Assembly (NCBI RefSeq): GCF_047345485.1
Contig: NZ_JBLFEN010000004.1
Span: 1 to 64,000 of the forward strand
DNA length: 64,000 nt
Reading direction: 5' to 3'
Source of the DNA: Jejuia sp047345485
GTDB taxonomy: Bacteria > Bacteroidota > Bacteroidia > Flavobacteriales > Flavobacteriaceae
The position numbers were made by a program, and so were the translations under genes. The notes beneath the pieces were generated by a model. It had not been told where the DNA came from. It did not search any database and saw nothing but the letters and a program-made list of their open reading frames with translations. Below are positions 8,230 to 16,405 of the stretch, piece by piece; position 1 is the stretch's first letter; each line of letters opens with the position of its first letter.

Positions 8230-8821
8230 GTGGAATAATCCGAAATGTTAGGTTAATTCTAGAGCCTATTTTTCTAGTTGTTTTTGGTATTTGATGTAAC
8301 CATTTATCTTGTGTTAGCCCTTGCATTAATAGTAAACTACCGTGTTTTAATATTATTTTATGTTTTAAAGATTTGTCATCTTTATGTTTAAAATGAAACG
8401 GGCGTTCCTCACCAAAAGTAAGAGACGCAATTATTGGGTTTTTACCAAGCGATTTCTCGTTATCTGCGTGCCACCCATTGCTATCTTTACCATCACGATA
8501 TAAGTTTGCTAAACAGCTAGTAAAAAAGACGTTTAATTGTAATTCTATACTATTTTTAATATCTAGAATAGCACCATCAAAGCGATTTGGATACATAGTG
8601 ATATTACTATACGTATACGGTTCATTATTAACACCAAAAAAAGCAGTTAATCTAGGTTGATTATAAGTTTTTCCAAAAACTTTTATTTCATCTTGTTGCC
8701 ATTTAATTTCAGACTTTAATTTTTTGAAATATGTATCTGCTTTATTTTTATCAAAAAAGTTAGGATAGTAGACAACATCTGCATCTTTCATATTTAAATT
8801 CTGAACGTCTAATAGTGCCAT
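8192..8821 (-). CDS. AlkB-like 2-oxoglutarate/Fe(II) dioxygenase
   Basis: 209 residues. Iron ligands His118 and Asp120 in NGWHADNE and His176 in KWLHQIP; 2-oxoglutarate-binding Arg188 and the family motif RINLTFR (RxNLTFR) near the end. The sequence resembles ALKBH2/3-type proteins, so oxidative removal of N-alkyl lesions from DNA or RNA is the expected activity. Single cytoplasmic gene; divergent from the dipeptidase gene with 38 bp between starts. The last codons lie within a + strand terminator hairpin. Confidence 0.92.
   Translation of the reverse strand: MALLDVQNLNMKDADVVYYPNFFDKNKADTYFKKLKSEIKWQQDEIKVFGKTYNQPRLTAFFGVNNEPYTYSNITMYPNRFDGAILDIKNSIELQLNVFFTSCLANLYRDGKDSNGWHADNEKSLGKNPIIASLTFGEERPFHFKHKDDKSLKHKIILKHGSLLLMQGLTQDKWLHQIPKTTRKIGSRINLTFRIIPQKNRVPSNSVSS
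8201..8229 (+). terminator. Intrinsic terminator of predicted small RNA
   Basis: AACCGAGTTT GAGGG AACTCGGTT followed by seven T on the + strand. It overlaps the 3' end of the AlkB-like CDS, which runs the other way, so it cannot serve that gene. Confidence 0.85.
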
Positions 8822-8859
8822 AGTTTTTATTTTCTAAATTAGCATAAATCATTTTTTTA

Positions 8860-9525
8860 ATGAAATATAGTTTTACATTTTTATTACTGTTATTTACTTT
8901 TTTAAGTTATGCTCAATTACCAGAGGGTTTTAATTACGCTAAAAATGTTATTCCTGATATAGAGGTGGAATTAAGATATTTTGGAACTCATAATTTTGTA
9001 GGTCAACAAATAGATGGGTATACAAATAACTGCTTAATATTAACAGAGGAAACTTTAAGTGCTCTAAAAAAAGTTCAAAAAGATTTAAAAGGTAAAAACC
9101 TAGGGCTTAAAGTGTATGACGGTTACCGACCACAACGCGCTGTTAATCATTTTATACGTTGGGCTAAAAACTTAAGTGATACTATTAATAAAGCTGAGTT
9201 TTACCCAAATATTAAAAAAAAGAATTTATTTAAAGAAGAATATATAGCCTCAAGATCTGGACATACAAAAGGAAGTACCGTTGATATTACAATTATAGAC
9301 TTAAGTACTAATAAGGAACTCGATATGGGTAGTATCTATGATTTTTTTGGTATGGAGTCTTGGGTGAATTTTAAGGGTGTCACTAAAAAACAAAAAGAAA
9401 ATAGGGTGTTATTGCAAACTGTAATGTTAAAATATGGTTTTAGAAACTACGCAAAAGAGTGGTGGCATTTTACCCTAAAAGGCGAACCTTATCGCAATAC
9501 ATATTTTGATTTTATAATTGAATAA
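8860..9525 (+). CDS. Secreted D-Ala-D-Ala dipeptidase (VanX/DdpX, M15D family)
   Basis: 221 residues. Signal peptide 1-18 (LSYAQ). M15D motifs: DGYRPQRAV (Arg90), SRSGHTKGSTVDITI with zinc ligands His135 and Asp142, and KEWWHFTLK with catalytic Glu200 and zinc ligand His203. Cleaves D-Ala-D-Ala in the periplasm, most likely for peptidoglycan recycling; no vanHA or regulatory genes lie nearby, so resistance is not implied. The 38-bp gap to the divergent AlkB-like gene must hold both start regions. Confidence 0.93.
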   Translation: MKYSFTFLLLLFTFLSYAQLPEGFNYAKNVIPDIEVELRYFGTHNFVGQQIDGYTNNCLILTEETLSALKKVQKDLKGKNLGLKVYDGYRPQRAVNHFIRWAKNLSDTINKAEFYPNIKKKNLFKEEYIASRSGHTKGSTVDITIIDLSTNKELDMGSIYDFFGMESWVNFKGVTKKQKENRVLLQTVMLKYGFRNYAKEWWHFTLKGEPYRNTYFDFIIE

Positions 9526-9551
9526 ATTTTTTAAGCAATTTTAGTGGTATT

Positions 9552-10724
9552 TTAATCGTCAATCCTATTCTCATCAAATGCTGATGGTAAAAGCTTTGGT
9601 ATAAATTTTACAACTAGTGGTAGCAGTAATGCGCCACCAGGCAGTAAAAAAATAGCTAAACTTGGTATAGATTTAAAAATATCTAATAGTTGTTCTTGTA
9701 CTTTTTGTTGTTCTTCTTTATTTAAATCCCTCAAGGTTGATTGAGAAAGTAAAACCATGAGTTCTTTACTGTCTTTTAATTCTTGATATAACCTTTTACT
9801 ATTTCTAGAAATTAATTTTGTAACTATTTTGCTAGAATTGTTGTAAAAACTTTGTACCATGTTTTTAGAGCTTAATAAAGCAATATCATTTTTATGTAAT
9901 GTGTAAAATTGATTTACTGTTTTTATAGCTTGGTTTATTCTAGAAATACTCAAATTTAAATCATTACCTAATTTTTCTAAAAAATGTTGCTCTTCAACAT
10001 CAATAGTTTGATCACTCCAAGTTGCCATACATGCTAAATCTAAAATGTAATAACGTTCTTCATTTGTAGATAGAAATAATATGGCTTTTTTATAATTTAA
10101 GTGTTTATGCTCGTTAAACCGAAGTGATGATTGAAATAATTTTATCAAACTCTCATCATAGTCGTTTTTTTCTTCCTTAGAGTTTAAAACATCTAACGAA
10201 ATTGTAATAATAGAAGCTTCTAATTTCTTTATATAATTAATAGAAAATTTATGTTTCGCTAGATACCTTTTGTATGCCAATACATCTACATAAAGTAGTG
10301 CATTTATAATAAAGTAATTGAAGTTTTTAGTAAGAACATTTGCATCAATTTGAATGCGCTTATGTATAACATTTTCTAGTTGTTCGTGATTTTTTTTTCC
10401 TATTAACAAATCTTTAAAAAAAGAAGATTTTATATCACTTATTTCAGAATAAAATCCGATTATGCTATCTACAAAAGGTGTTCTGCTGTCAGAATTATAA
10501 TGTGTGTAATATAAGGATGTGCAAAGATTTATTTTACAAATTTCTTCCTCAGTAAGATATCCTTTAGGTATTATTTGAGCAATACTATTTTGATTACTAC
10601 CGTAAATAAACCCACAAGATCTTAAAGCATCATAAAATAGTTCTTCACTAAAATCTAAGAAGATATTATTTAAAGCTACTTCGCTTTCAAGTTTTTTTAT
10701 CCAACCAGTTGCTGATGGGTTCAT
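9552..10724 (-). CDS. LETM1-related protein of unknown role
   Basis: 390 residues from the ATG at 10722-10724 (MNPSATGWIKKLE); an in-frame GTG at 10775 would add 17 residues but is less likely. The middle (about 190-290) resembles a TerB-like helical domain (CMATWSDQTIDVEEQHFLEKLG), and the end (about 330-385) resembles the LETM1 ribosome-binding-like segment with a hydrophobic hairpin (SIPSLAIFLLPGGALLLPLVVKF given in parts: SIPSLAIFLLPGG, LLLPLVVKFIPKLLP). In Flavobacteriia such proteins are often labelled LETM1-related biofilm-associated; I can support the resemblance, not the role. Converges with the dipeptidase gene. Confidence 0.7.
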   Translation of the reverse strand: MNPSATGWIKKLESEVALNNIFLDFSEELFYDALRSCGFIYGSNQNSIAQIIPKGYLTEEEICKINLCTSLYYTHYNSDSRTPFVDSIIGFYSEISDIKSSFFKDLLIGKKNHEQLENVIHKRIQIDANVLTKNFNYFIINALLYVDVLAYKRYLAKHKFSINYIKKLEASIITISLDVLNSKEEKNDYDESLIKLFQSSLRFNEHKHLNYKKAILFLSTNEERYYILDLACMATWSDQTIDVEEQHFLEKLGNDLNLSISRINQAIKTVNQFYTLHKNDIALLSSKNMVQSFYNNSSKIVTKLISRNSKRLYQELKDSKELMVLLSQSTLRDLNKEEQQKVQEQLLDIFKSIPSLAIFLLPGGALLLPLVVKFIPKLLPSAFDENRIDD

Positions 10725-10873
10725 ATACTTTATTAGGGAAATGTAAAAGTAAGCTTTTACTGGAAAATAATGCACGTTTTGTTCTTTAACATAATTTTAA
10801 CAAAACCGCTAAAACCTTTTTTCCGTAAGTAGATTGAGAGTCAAAAATTAATAATATAAAATCTCAAAAAATC

Positions 10874-11524
10874 ATGAAAAATTTAAAAACAGTTTTAGGA
10901 GTTGGAGTTTTAGCAATAGCTAGTTTCTTCGTAATTGCAGCAGATCATATCGATGCGCCTGCAGTAAGTGGTGGTACAAGTGATATCACCGATTTTTATG
11001 CCTTTCAAGGCGAAGACACTGATAATTTAGTATTTGTAGCTAACATTCAAGGTTTAATTAGTCCAGCAAACACAGCAAATGCGTCTTTTGACGAAAATGT
11101 TTTGGTGGAGTTTAATATTGATAACACAGGTGATAATGTTGAAGACCTAGTAATACAAGCCATTGCAAGAGATGGGCAAATGTACTTTTTTGGCCCGATA
11201 GCACCATCTCAAACAGGTTTAAATAGTACAATTGAAACTAACGCTACAGTTGGTGGTGTTGTAGATATTACTGCTTATGGTTCTAGTGCTACAATAGCAA
11301 CAAATAACGGTATGAGCTTTTTTGCAGGACCAAGAGATGATCCATTCTTTATGGATTTTGCACAATATTCTGCAATTATTGGTGGTACTGCAACAGGGTT
11401 TAATGATCCAGGAGCTGATACATTTGCTGGATCTAATGTAATGTCAATTGTTGTAGAAGTGCCTAAATCTATGATAGGCGGTTCTGGAACTATTAATACT
11501 TGGGTAGAAAGTAAAACAAAATAA
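10874..11524 (+). CDS. DUF4331 protein, N-terminal half type
   Basis: 216 residues. Hydrophobic signal segment ending near AADHIDAPA, the DUF4331 start (ADHxDAP); further DITDFYAF, VFVANIQGL and FFAGPRDDPFF are family features. Full DUF4331 proteins are about twice as long; the second half appears to be the next gene. Exported. The upstream region lacks an obvious TAnnTTTG box, so control by an alternative sigma factor is possible. First of a three-gene + strand run (two DUF4331 parts and a TPR lipoprotein). Confidence 0.85.
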   Translation: MKNLKTVLGVGVLAIASFFVIAADHIDAPAVSGGTSDITDFYAFQGEDTDNLVFVANIQGLISPANTANASFDENVLVEFNIDNTGDNVEDLVIQAIARDGQMYFFGPIAPSQTGLNSTIETNATVGGVVDITAYGSSATIATNNGMSFFAGPRDDPFFMDFAQYSAIIGGTATGFNDPGADTFAGSNVMSIVVEVPKSMIGGSGTINTWVESKTK

Positions 11525-11556
11525 TAATAGTTATAAATCTTATTAAAATATAAATT

Positions 11557-12111
11557 ATGAAAACTTTAAAAATATATACACTAGCACTAACACTTTCATT
11601 TTTAGCATTTAATTGCTCAAATAATGATGACGATGCACCTACACAACCAGCAGGTCCTGATTTTTCTGGTACATATTCTCAAGAAGATCAAATGGGTAGA
11701 CCAGCTGTTAACACAGTATTTGTGTCTCCTGCAAATAAAGATATGTATAATGTAACTGTTCCTTCTGAACAAAATGCTGCATTTCAGGGTATGTTTGAAG
11801 CTAATTTATTAGCCTTAAGTCCTGCTTATGCTAATGGTGGTACTAACGCTCTTGGGCAAGATGCTGCAACATTTACAGGTTTATTGGCAACTGATGTTTT
11901 AAATGTATCACTAGATGGCACTACAACATTTTTTGATGGCGAAAATGTCCTTACTGGTCGTGCGTTAGCTGATGATGTAATAACTGTAGAGCTACTACTA
12001 ATTTTTGGTGGTGAAGATTTTAGTGAGAACCCAACATTATCTGATGACAATGTAGATGCTAACGATAAAACCTTTTTGAGCTCATTCCCTTACTTAGCCT
12101 CACCTTGGTAG
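11557..12111 (+). CDS. DUF4331 C-terminal-half lipoprotein
   Basis: 184 residues. Lipobox LAFNCS followed by acidic linker NNDDDAP. The motifs DQMGRPAVNTVF, GRALADDVITVELL and the end FPYLASPW correspond to the second half of DUF4331 proteins, complementing the preceding gene. It has its own lipoprotein signal and start 32 bp downstream, so this is a true two-gene split rather than a frameshift. The two products may form one surface or periplasmic complex (inference). Confidence 0.75.
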   Translation: MKTLKIYTLALTLSFLAFNCSNNDDDAPTQPAGPDFSGTYSQEDQMGRPAVNTVFVSPANKDMYNVTVPSEQNAAFQGMFEANLLALSPAYANGGTNALGQDAATFTGLLATDVLNVSLDGTTTFFDGENVLTGRALADDVITVELLLIFGGEDFSENPTLSDDNVDANDKTFLSSFPYLASPW

Positions 12112-12120
12112 TATACATTT

Positions 12121-12157
12121 CCGAGTATGCTGTATAAGCATACTCGGATTATTTTTT
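12121..12157 (+). terminator. Intrinsic terminator between DUF4331 pair and TPR gene
   Basis: CCGAGTATGC TGTATAA GCATACTCGG followed by a T-run. Perfect 10-bp stem 10 bp after the stop codon, 34 bp before the next start, so it would attenuate expression of the TPR gene. Confidence 0.9.
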
Positions 12158-12181
12158 ATTTCAAACATAAAACAAAATAAC

Positions 12182-13480
12182 ATGAAAACTTTAAACCTAA
12201 TATTTTTTACACTGATATTATTTGTCTTTGGTTGTAAAACCAACACAAATACACCAGAATTAGTCTCAAATGTTGAAGACTATAAGCATTACTTACAAGT
12301 TAATGAAGATAAGATTTTGGGTGCTGCACAGCAAGATTATATGTTTTGGGAAAAAAAGCTAGAAAAAGAGCCAAATCAATTCCCTTATTTGGGAAAAGCT
12401 GCAGCATCTCAATCTCTTTTATTTAATAAAACAGGTAAAATTGAATATTTAATAACTGCTGAAAAAAAATTAATTGCCTTAAATAAAGCTACTAACTATA
12501 ACAATTCTGGTTATTTAAGAGCTTTAGCTAGAAATTATATTTCTCAGCATAAATTTAAGGATGCCTTGGCATTATTAGAAAAAGCCGAAATTAATGGTGA
12601 TAGATTAAAATCTACTCAAAAAATGTTATTTGATGTGTATTTAGAACTAGGTAATGTATCTGAAGCTAAAGTATACTTAGATAAAATTGAAAATTTTTCA
12701 GATTTCGATTTTTTAATTAGAAAGTCAAAATGGAGCGATCATAATGGAGATTTAGATAAAGCCATTCTTTATTTGGAAAAAGCTACTGAAATGGTAGAGG
12801 TTTCAAAAAACAAGGGCTTAATGCAATGGGCATACACTAATTTAGCTGATTATTATGGACACGCAGGACAAATAAAGGCGTCTTATAATAATTATTTGAA
12901 AGCTTTAAATTTAGATCCTAATGATGCTTATGCTAAAAAGGGAATAGCTTGGATTATATACTCGTATGAGAAAAATGCAGATGAAGCTTTACGTATTTTA
13001 AATGCAACTACAGCTAATTATTTTGCACCTGATTATCACCTACTAAAAGCAGAAATAGCAGAATTTAAGGGTGATACTGTATTAAAACAAAAAGAAATTG
13101 CAGCTTATAGAAAAGCAGTAGAAAATGACTTATATGGCGATATGTATAATAAATACAACGTATTGCTTTTTGCTGAAAATAAAACAAAAACGGCTACAGC
13201 TTTAAAAATTGCCAATAAAGAAATAAATAATAGACCTACAGCTCAATCCTACGATTTATTAGCCTGGACACATTTTAATCAAGGAGAAACTGCTGATGCT
13301 TTAGAGGTTATTGAAAATCACGTAGCAGGAAAAACTTTTGAGCCAGAAGTGTTATACCACATGGCCGAAATATATAAAGCAAACGGAAAATTAGATGTAG
13401 CGCAAGTATTGAAGAACGAACTTTTGGAAAGTAGTTTTGAATTAGGGCCAATAATCATTGAACATATTAAAAACATATAA
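12182..13480 (+). CDS. TPR-repeat lipoprotein
   Basis: 432 residues. Lipobox LFVFGCK at about residue 18. Several tetratricopeptide repeats are visible, e.g. residues about 110-290 (DALALLEKAEINGDRLKS, ASYNNYLKALNLDPNDAYAKK) and 355-420. Likely periplasmic scaffold. It follows the two DUF4331 genes past a terminator with only 34 bp to spare, and this DUF4331/TPR pairing suggests a shared function, but the partner or substrate is not known. Confidence 0.8.
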   Translation: MKTLNLIFFTLILFVFGCKTNTNTPELVSNVEDYKHYLQVNEDKILGAAQQDYMFWEKKLEKEPNQFPYLGKAAASQSLLFNKTGKIEYLITAEKKLIALNKATNYNNSGYLRALARNYISQHKFKDALALLEKAEINGDRLKSTQKMLFDVYLELGNVSEAKVYLDKIENFSDFDFLIRKSKWSDHNGDLDKAILYLEKATEMVEVSKNKGLMQWAYTNLADYYGHAGQIKASYNNYLKALNLDPNDAYAKKGIAWIIYSYEKNADEALRILNATTANYFAPDYHLLKAEIAEFKGDTVLKQKEIAAYRKAVENDLYGDMYNKYNVLLFAENKTKTATALKIANKEINNRPTAQSYDLLAWTHFNQGETADALEVIENHVAGKTFEPEVLYHMAEIYKANGKLDVAQVLKNELLESSFELGPIIIEHIKNI

Positions 13481-13914
13481 AGCATTGATTAATAATCGAT
13501 TGAGGGATTGGTTGTTATCATTTTAAACCTTCTTAAATGTTCGGTTTAAGTTTTTTGTTTGATTGGAACCTCCATTTGTAGAAATACATTTGGGGGTTTT
13601 TTTATTACTGTAATTGTTTGATATTTTTTTTTTTTTTTTTGATGTAGATTTCAAATGAATTTGGCAGTACTTTAAGAAAATTTATTTGTTGCAGAGTATC
13701 AAATAACTTATTTTTCTCTAGCGGGTGCAAGTTTATCTATTATAGGGTGATGTTCATTACTAGGATTATGAAATAAAAGGAATTTTATTTAAGATAATGT
13801 CACTGTATGTGGCTCCTAGTATATAATTTAAAATTTGGTAACTTCCCAAATAGGCTATAAATGCGATTTATCAACTAATTAGTTGTTAGTTATATAACTA
13901 GTCGTAAAACGTAT
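13481..13914. other. Gene-free region with terminator, T17 tract and palindromes
   Basis: 434 bp without a credible gene. It holds the terminator at 13567-13603, a run of 17 T at 13624-13640, and two adjoining perfect 14-bp palindromes: CAACTAATTAGTTG (13872-13885) and TAGTTATATAACTA (13887-13900), 15 bp from the stop of the minus-strand lipoprotein gene. Confidence 0.8.
13567..13603 (+). terminator. Intrinsic terminator after TPR lipoprotein gene
   Basis: AACCTCC...TGTA GAAA TACA...GGGGGTT with a 2x2 internal mismatch, followed by seven or more T. Confidence 0.8.
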
Positions 13915-14544
13915 TTATTTATTCATAATTTGAGTTGCCTTCCAAACATATTCTTTTCCAAATTCGCCAAAATAACTAATATAGTTTCCGTCTTTTGAAA
14001 TTACCACAAAACTGCTACAAGGATAATGATATTGAAAAAAAAGTCTTTCAACAGTTTCTTCTGGGTCTTTATACCAAGTCAAAACTCCATTATATTTTTC
14101 TAAACCGTCATTATCTTTATAAAGATAAATCGGTTTAGTTTGAGCAACTTGATTTATTCCGTCTTCTAATTGTTTAAACCAAATTTTTCTTGATTCTTTA
14201 ATAGTTGAGCCACTTGAATTACAATGGTCTTTTCCTGGATAATAAATTATAACTATTGGTTTAGTTGCATCTAATTCTTGATTTGTTTCTTTCTCAAGTA
14301 GAGATTCCAATAAAACTCTATTTGTTATTTTACCACGTTTTTCCCTTAAAGTCAGTTTTTTATGATGAATAGAATCTCCGGGAATATCTAATAATTTATT
14401 TGTAGAAAGAATTCGTTGAAACTTTGATTTGCTTATTTTTAAATTGTTTTCGTCGAAGTATTTAGTTTTAATATTAACAACTTTCGAGGAAGAACAGGAA
14501 TAAATTAAAATTCCAAAAGTTAATATGTGTAGAATTTTTCTCAT
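13915..14544 (-). CDS. Lipoprotein of unknown function
   Basis: 209 residues. Lipobox ILIYSCSSS at Cys17. The middle segment KPIVIIYYPGKDHCNSSG looks like a beta strand followed by a Cys-containing loop, as in thioredoxin-like folds (but without CxxC), and the end FVVISKDGNYISYFGEFGKEYVW would fit the later strands; this is only a shape resemblance. Same strand as, and 50 bp downstream of, the anti-sigma gene, so perhaps the third gene of that operon. No family recognised. Confidence 0.6.
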   Translation of the reverse strand: MRKILHILTFGILIYSCSSSKVVNIKTKYFDENNLKISKSKFQRILSTNKLLDIPGDSIHHKKLTLREKRGKITNRVLLESLLEKETNQELDATKPIVIIYYPGKDHCNSSGSTIKESRKIWFKQLEDGINQVAQTKPIYLYKDNDGLEKYNGVLTWYKDPEETVERLFFQYHYPCSSFVVISKDGNYISYFGEFGKEYVWKATQIMNK

Positions 14545-14594
14545 ACATTTTGCAGTTCTAATAATTTACCCAAATCTGTAATATTCTAGAATAA

Positions 14595-15404
14595 TTATGA
14601 TGTGCTAACCACGCCTAAAGTATACAGTTGTTCCATAGTAGGAGTAGGGCTTCCACCAGCAGGTTCTAAAGTAATACCAAAAGCCTCACTTGTATTTACG
14701 TTTTTAATTTCAAAGATTTTGTTAGCATCTGTTTTAAAGTCGTCAATAGTACCTAAACTTGTAGGGGTAAGCGGGTTTAGTGTTAAAGACCATACTTGAT
14801 ACACCTTACCCTCTGGAGGATCTGGTAAACCTTCAACATCTAAAAAAATACGTTTTTCATCTTTATCCCAATATACTTTAGCATAAGTATCCGCAAAATT
14901 TCCTTGACCTGCCAAAGGTGTTTTTAAAATAGTATCATCTCGTAAAACAGAAATTAAAGTTTGTGCTTCTTCTAGGTTGTTTTTAGAAAACTCGATTTGT
15001 GTTTCTAACAAGGACTGTTGCGTTTCTGTAACCTGAATATCAGATTTTAATTGCTTATTTTGATTTAAAGACCAAAATAAACCTGCTGCTAAAACAATAG
15101 AAGCTGCCCAACCGGTATATGCAATCCAATTATATTTAGGTTTAGTAATAGGGATAACTTTAGTATCGTCTCTATCATTATCAATACCTAATTCTTGCTT
15201 AACTGTATTTAAAATGTGATTATTGTTGCGTTGAGATGTAGATGCTGTTAATGTAACAATTGCAGTTTCTATCTCTAAAACTTCTTGTAAAATTTCTGGG
15301 TGCTTTTGCATAAGCGTATACACTTCTGCATTTTCTTTTTCAGAAAGCGAACCAGCTACGTAGAGCTCTAAAATCCCAGATGATATGTACGCGTTAATAT
15401 CCAT
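14595..15404 (-). CDS. Anti-sigma factor, RskA-like
   Basis: 269 residues. N-terminal cytoplasmic helical region (1-60, MDINAYISSGILELYVAGSLS) as in anti-sigma-K proteins, one membrane segment about 108-130 (WIAYTGWAASIVLAAGLFW), a coiled region, and a C-terminal RskA domain (about 165-269: GKVYQVWSLTLNPLTPTSLG, FGITLEPAGGSPTP). It would hold the ECF sigma factor encoded 4 bp upstream at the membrane and release it on an envelope signal, probably after proteolysis (family knowledge). Confidence 0.9.
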   Translation of the reverse strand: MDINAYISSGILELYVAGSLSEKENAEVYTLMQKHPEILQEVLEIETAIVTLTASTSQRNNNHILNTVKQELGIDNDRDDTKVIPITKPKYNWIAYTGWAASIVLAAGLFWSLNQNKQLKSDIQVTETQQSLLETQIEFSKNNLEEAQTLISVLRDDTILKTPLAGQGNFADTYAKVYWDKDEKRIFLDVEGLPDPPEGKVYQVWSLTLNPLTPTSLGTIDDFKTDANKIFEIKNVNTSEAFGITLEPAGGSPTPTMEQLYTLGVVSTS

Positions 15405-15408
15405 TTTA

Positions 15409-15939
15409 CTAGTTTAAAACTATATTTCTCAATTCTTTAATACAATTTCTATTGCGAGTTTTAATAGTTCCAATAGGCATATCTAATGCTTCAGAAGCCT
15501 CGCTTTGTGTGTATCCTTTAAAATATAATAACTCAATAACTTGCTTACACTTTTCAGCTAGTTTACTAACAAAAGTTTTTATACCTATAGCGTCAGTTGT
15601 GTTATCAAGATTATCATTGCTTTCAATTATATCTACGAAAAAAGTGGCATCTAGGTTTTGTTTTGTTTTTTTAAAGTTTTTAGAGCGGGTTTTATCAATA
15701 GCTGCGTTACGGGCAATATTTAGAATCCATGTAAAGAAGCGCCCCTTCTTTTTAGTATAACTATCAGATTTTTGCCAAATCTTAACAAATACATCCTGCA
15801 TCACCTCTTCTGCTACATTATGGTCTCTTACAATATTGTATATCACACCGTGCATACTGTCACTATACATAGCATATAATTTTTCAAACGCTTTTACGTC
15901 TTTTTGTTGAAATTTGTTAACAAGCTGGTCTAAATTCAT
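15409..15939 (-). CDS. ECF RNA polymerase sigma factor (SigK-like)
   Basis: 176 residues. Region 2 with ILNIARNAAIDKTRSKN and EEVMQDVFVKIWQ (about 20-85); region 4 with YFKGYTQSEASEALDMPIG and TIKTRNRNCIKEL (about 125-172). Pairs with the RskA-like anti-sigma factor 4 bp downstream. The genes it controls cannot be read from the window; no repeated promoter motif upstream of neighbouring genes was established. Confidence 0.94.
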   Translation of the reverse strand: MNLDQLVNKFQQKDVKAFEKLYAMYSDSMHGVIYNIVRDHNVAEEVMQDVFVKIWQKSDSYTKKKGRFFTWILNIARNAAIDKTRSKNFKKTKQNLDATFFVDIIESNDNLDNTTDAIGIKTFVSKLAEKCKQVIELLYFKGYTQSEASEALDMPIGTIKTRNRNCIKELRNIVLN

Positions 15940-16020
15940 GTATAGTTTGTAATTATCACTAAAGTAACAAATAAAATACGAATATTAAGCTACAGGTTTT
16001 GCTAAATATTAAATTATAAA

Positions 16021-16257
16021 TTATTCATTATAAAGCATACCTCTATGCGGTTTTAGGGCATCGCGCACAGGTTTCATTTGGTGTTCTAAAACAACCATAA
16101 ACGCAATAGTGTGCATGTTATTAATTATTTCAAAACCTGTAATATTTAACTCTAGTTTTTCAATCTTGATATATTCTTTTAGATGAAACTCATGATGTTC
16201 CGCAATTTTTGTAGCATCAGGTCCTCTAAAATCCCATATTAGCTTTAGTTTTCGCAT
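16021..16257 (-). CDS. Small conserved hypothetical protein
   Basis: 78 residues (RKLKLIWDFRGPDATKIAEH, ending HQMKPVRDALKPHRGMLYNE). A conserved-looking small cytoplasmic protein; no domain recognised. Lies between the sigma factor gene (same strand) and the divergent PPIase operon. Good codon use and defined start support it as real. Confidence 0.65.
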   Translation of the reverse strand: MRKLKLIWDFRGPDATKIAEHHEFHLKEYIKIEKLELNITGFEIINNMHTIAFMVVLEHQMKPVRDALKPHRGMLYNE

Positions 16258-16349
16258 GTACTTTTTTTAGTTTTCAGAGAAATAAAAATAGTGTTTATCT
16301 CATAAACGAAATAAAATAAACTTAGTTTATTTACGTTTATTAAAACAAC

Positions 16350-16379
16350 TTGTTTTAAAGCTATATATTAGTATTTTTG
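16350..16379 (+). promoter_or_regulatory. Promoter of the PPIase-MoxR operon
   Basis: TTG 16350-16352, 19 nt, TATTTTTG 16372-16379, 26 bp before the start codon. Matches the Bacteroidota consensus. Confidence 0.75.
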
Positions 16380-16405
16380 TATCTGTTTAAAAGTAAAATT
16401 TTATT

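Noticed and set aside
8860..9525. Vancomycin-resistance cluster because of VanX-like enzyme
   Set aside because: No vanH, vanA or two-component genes nearby; stand-alone dipeptidases serve cell-wall recycling.
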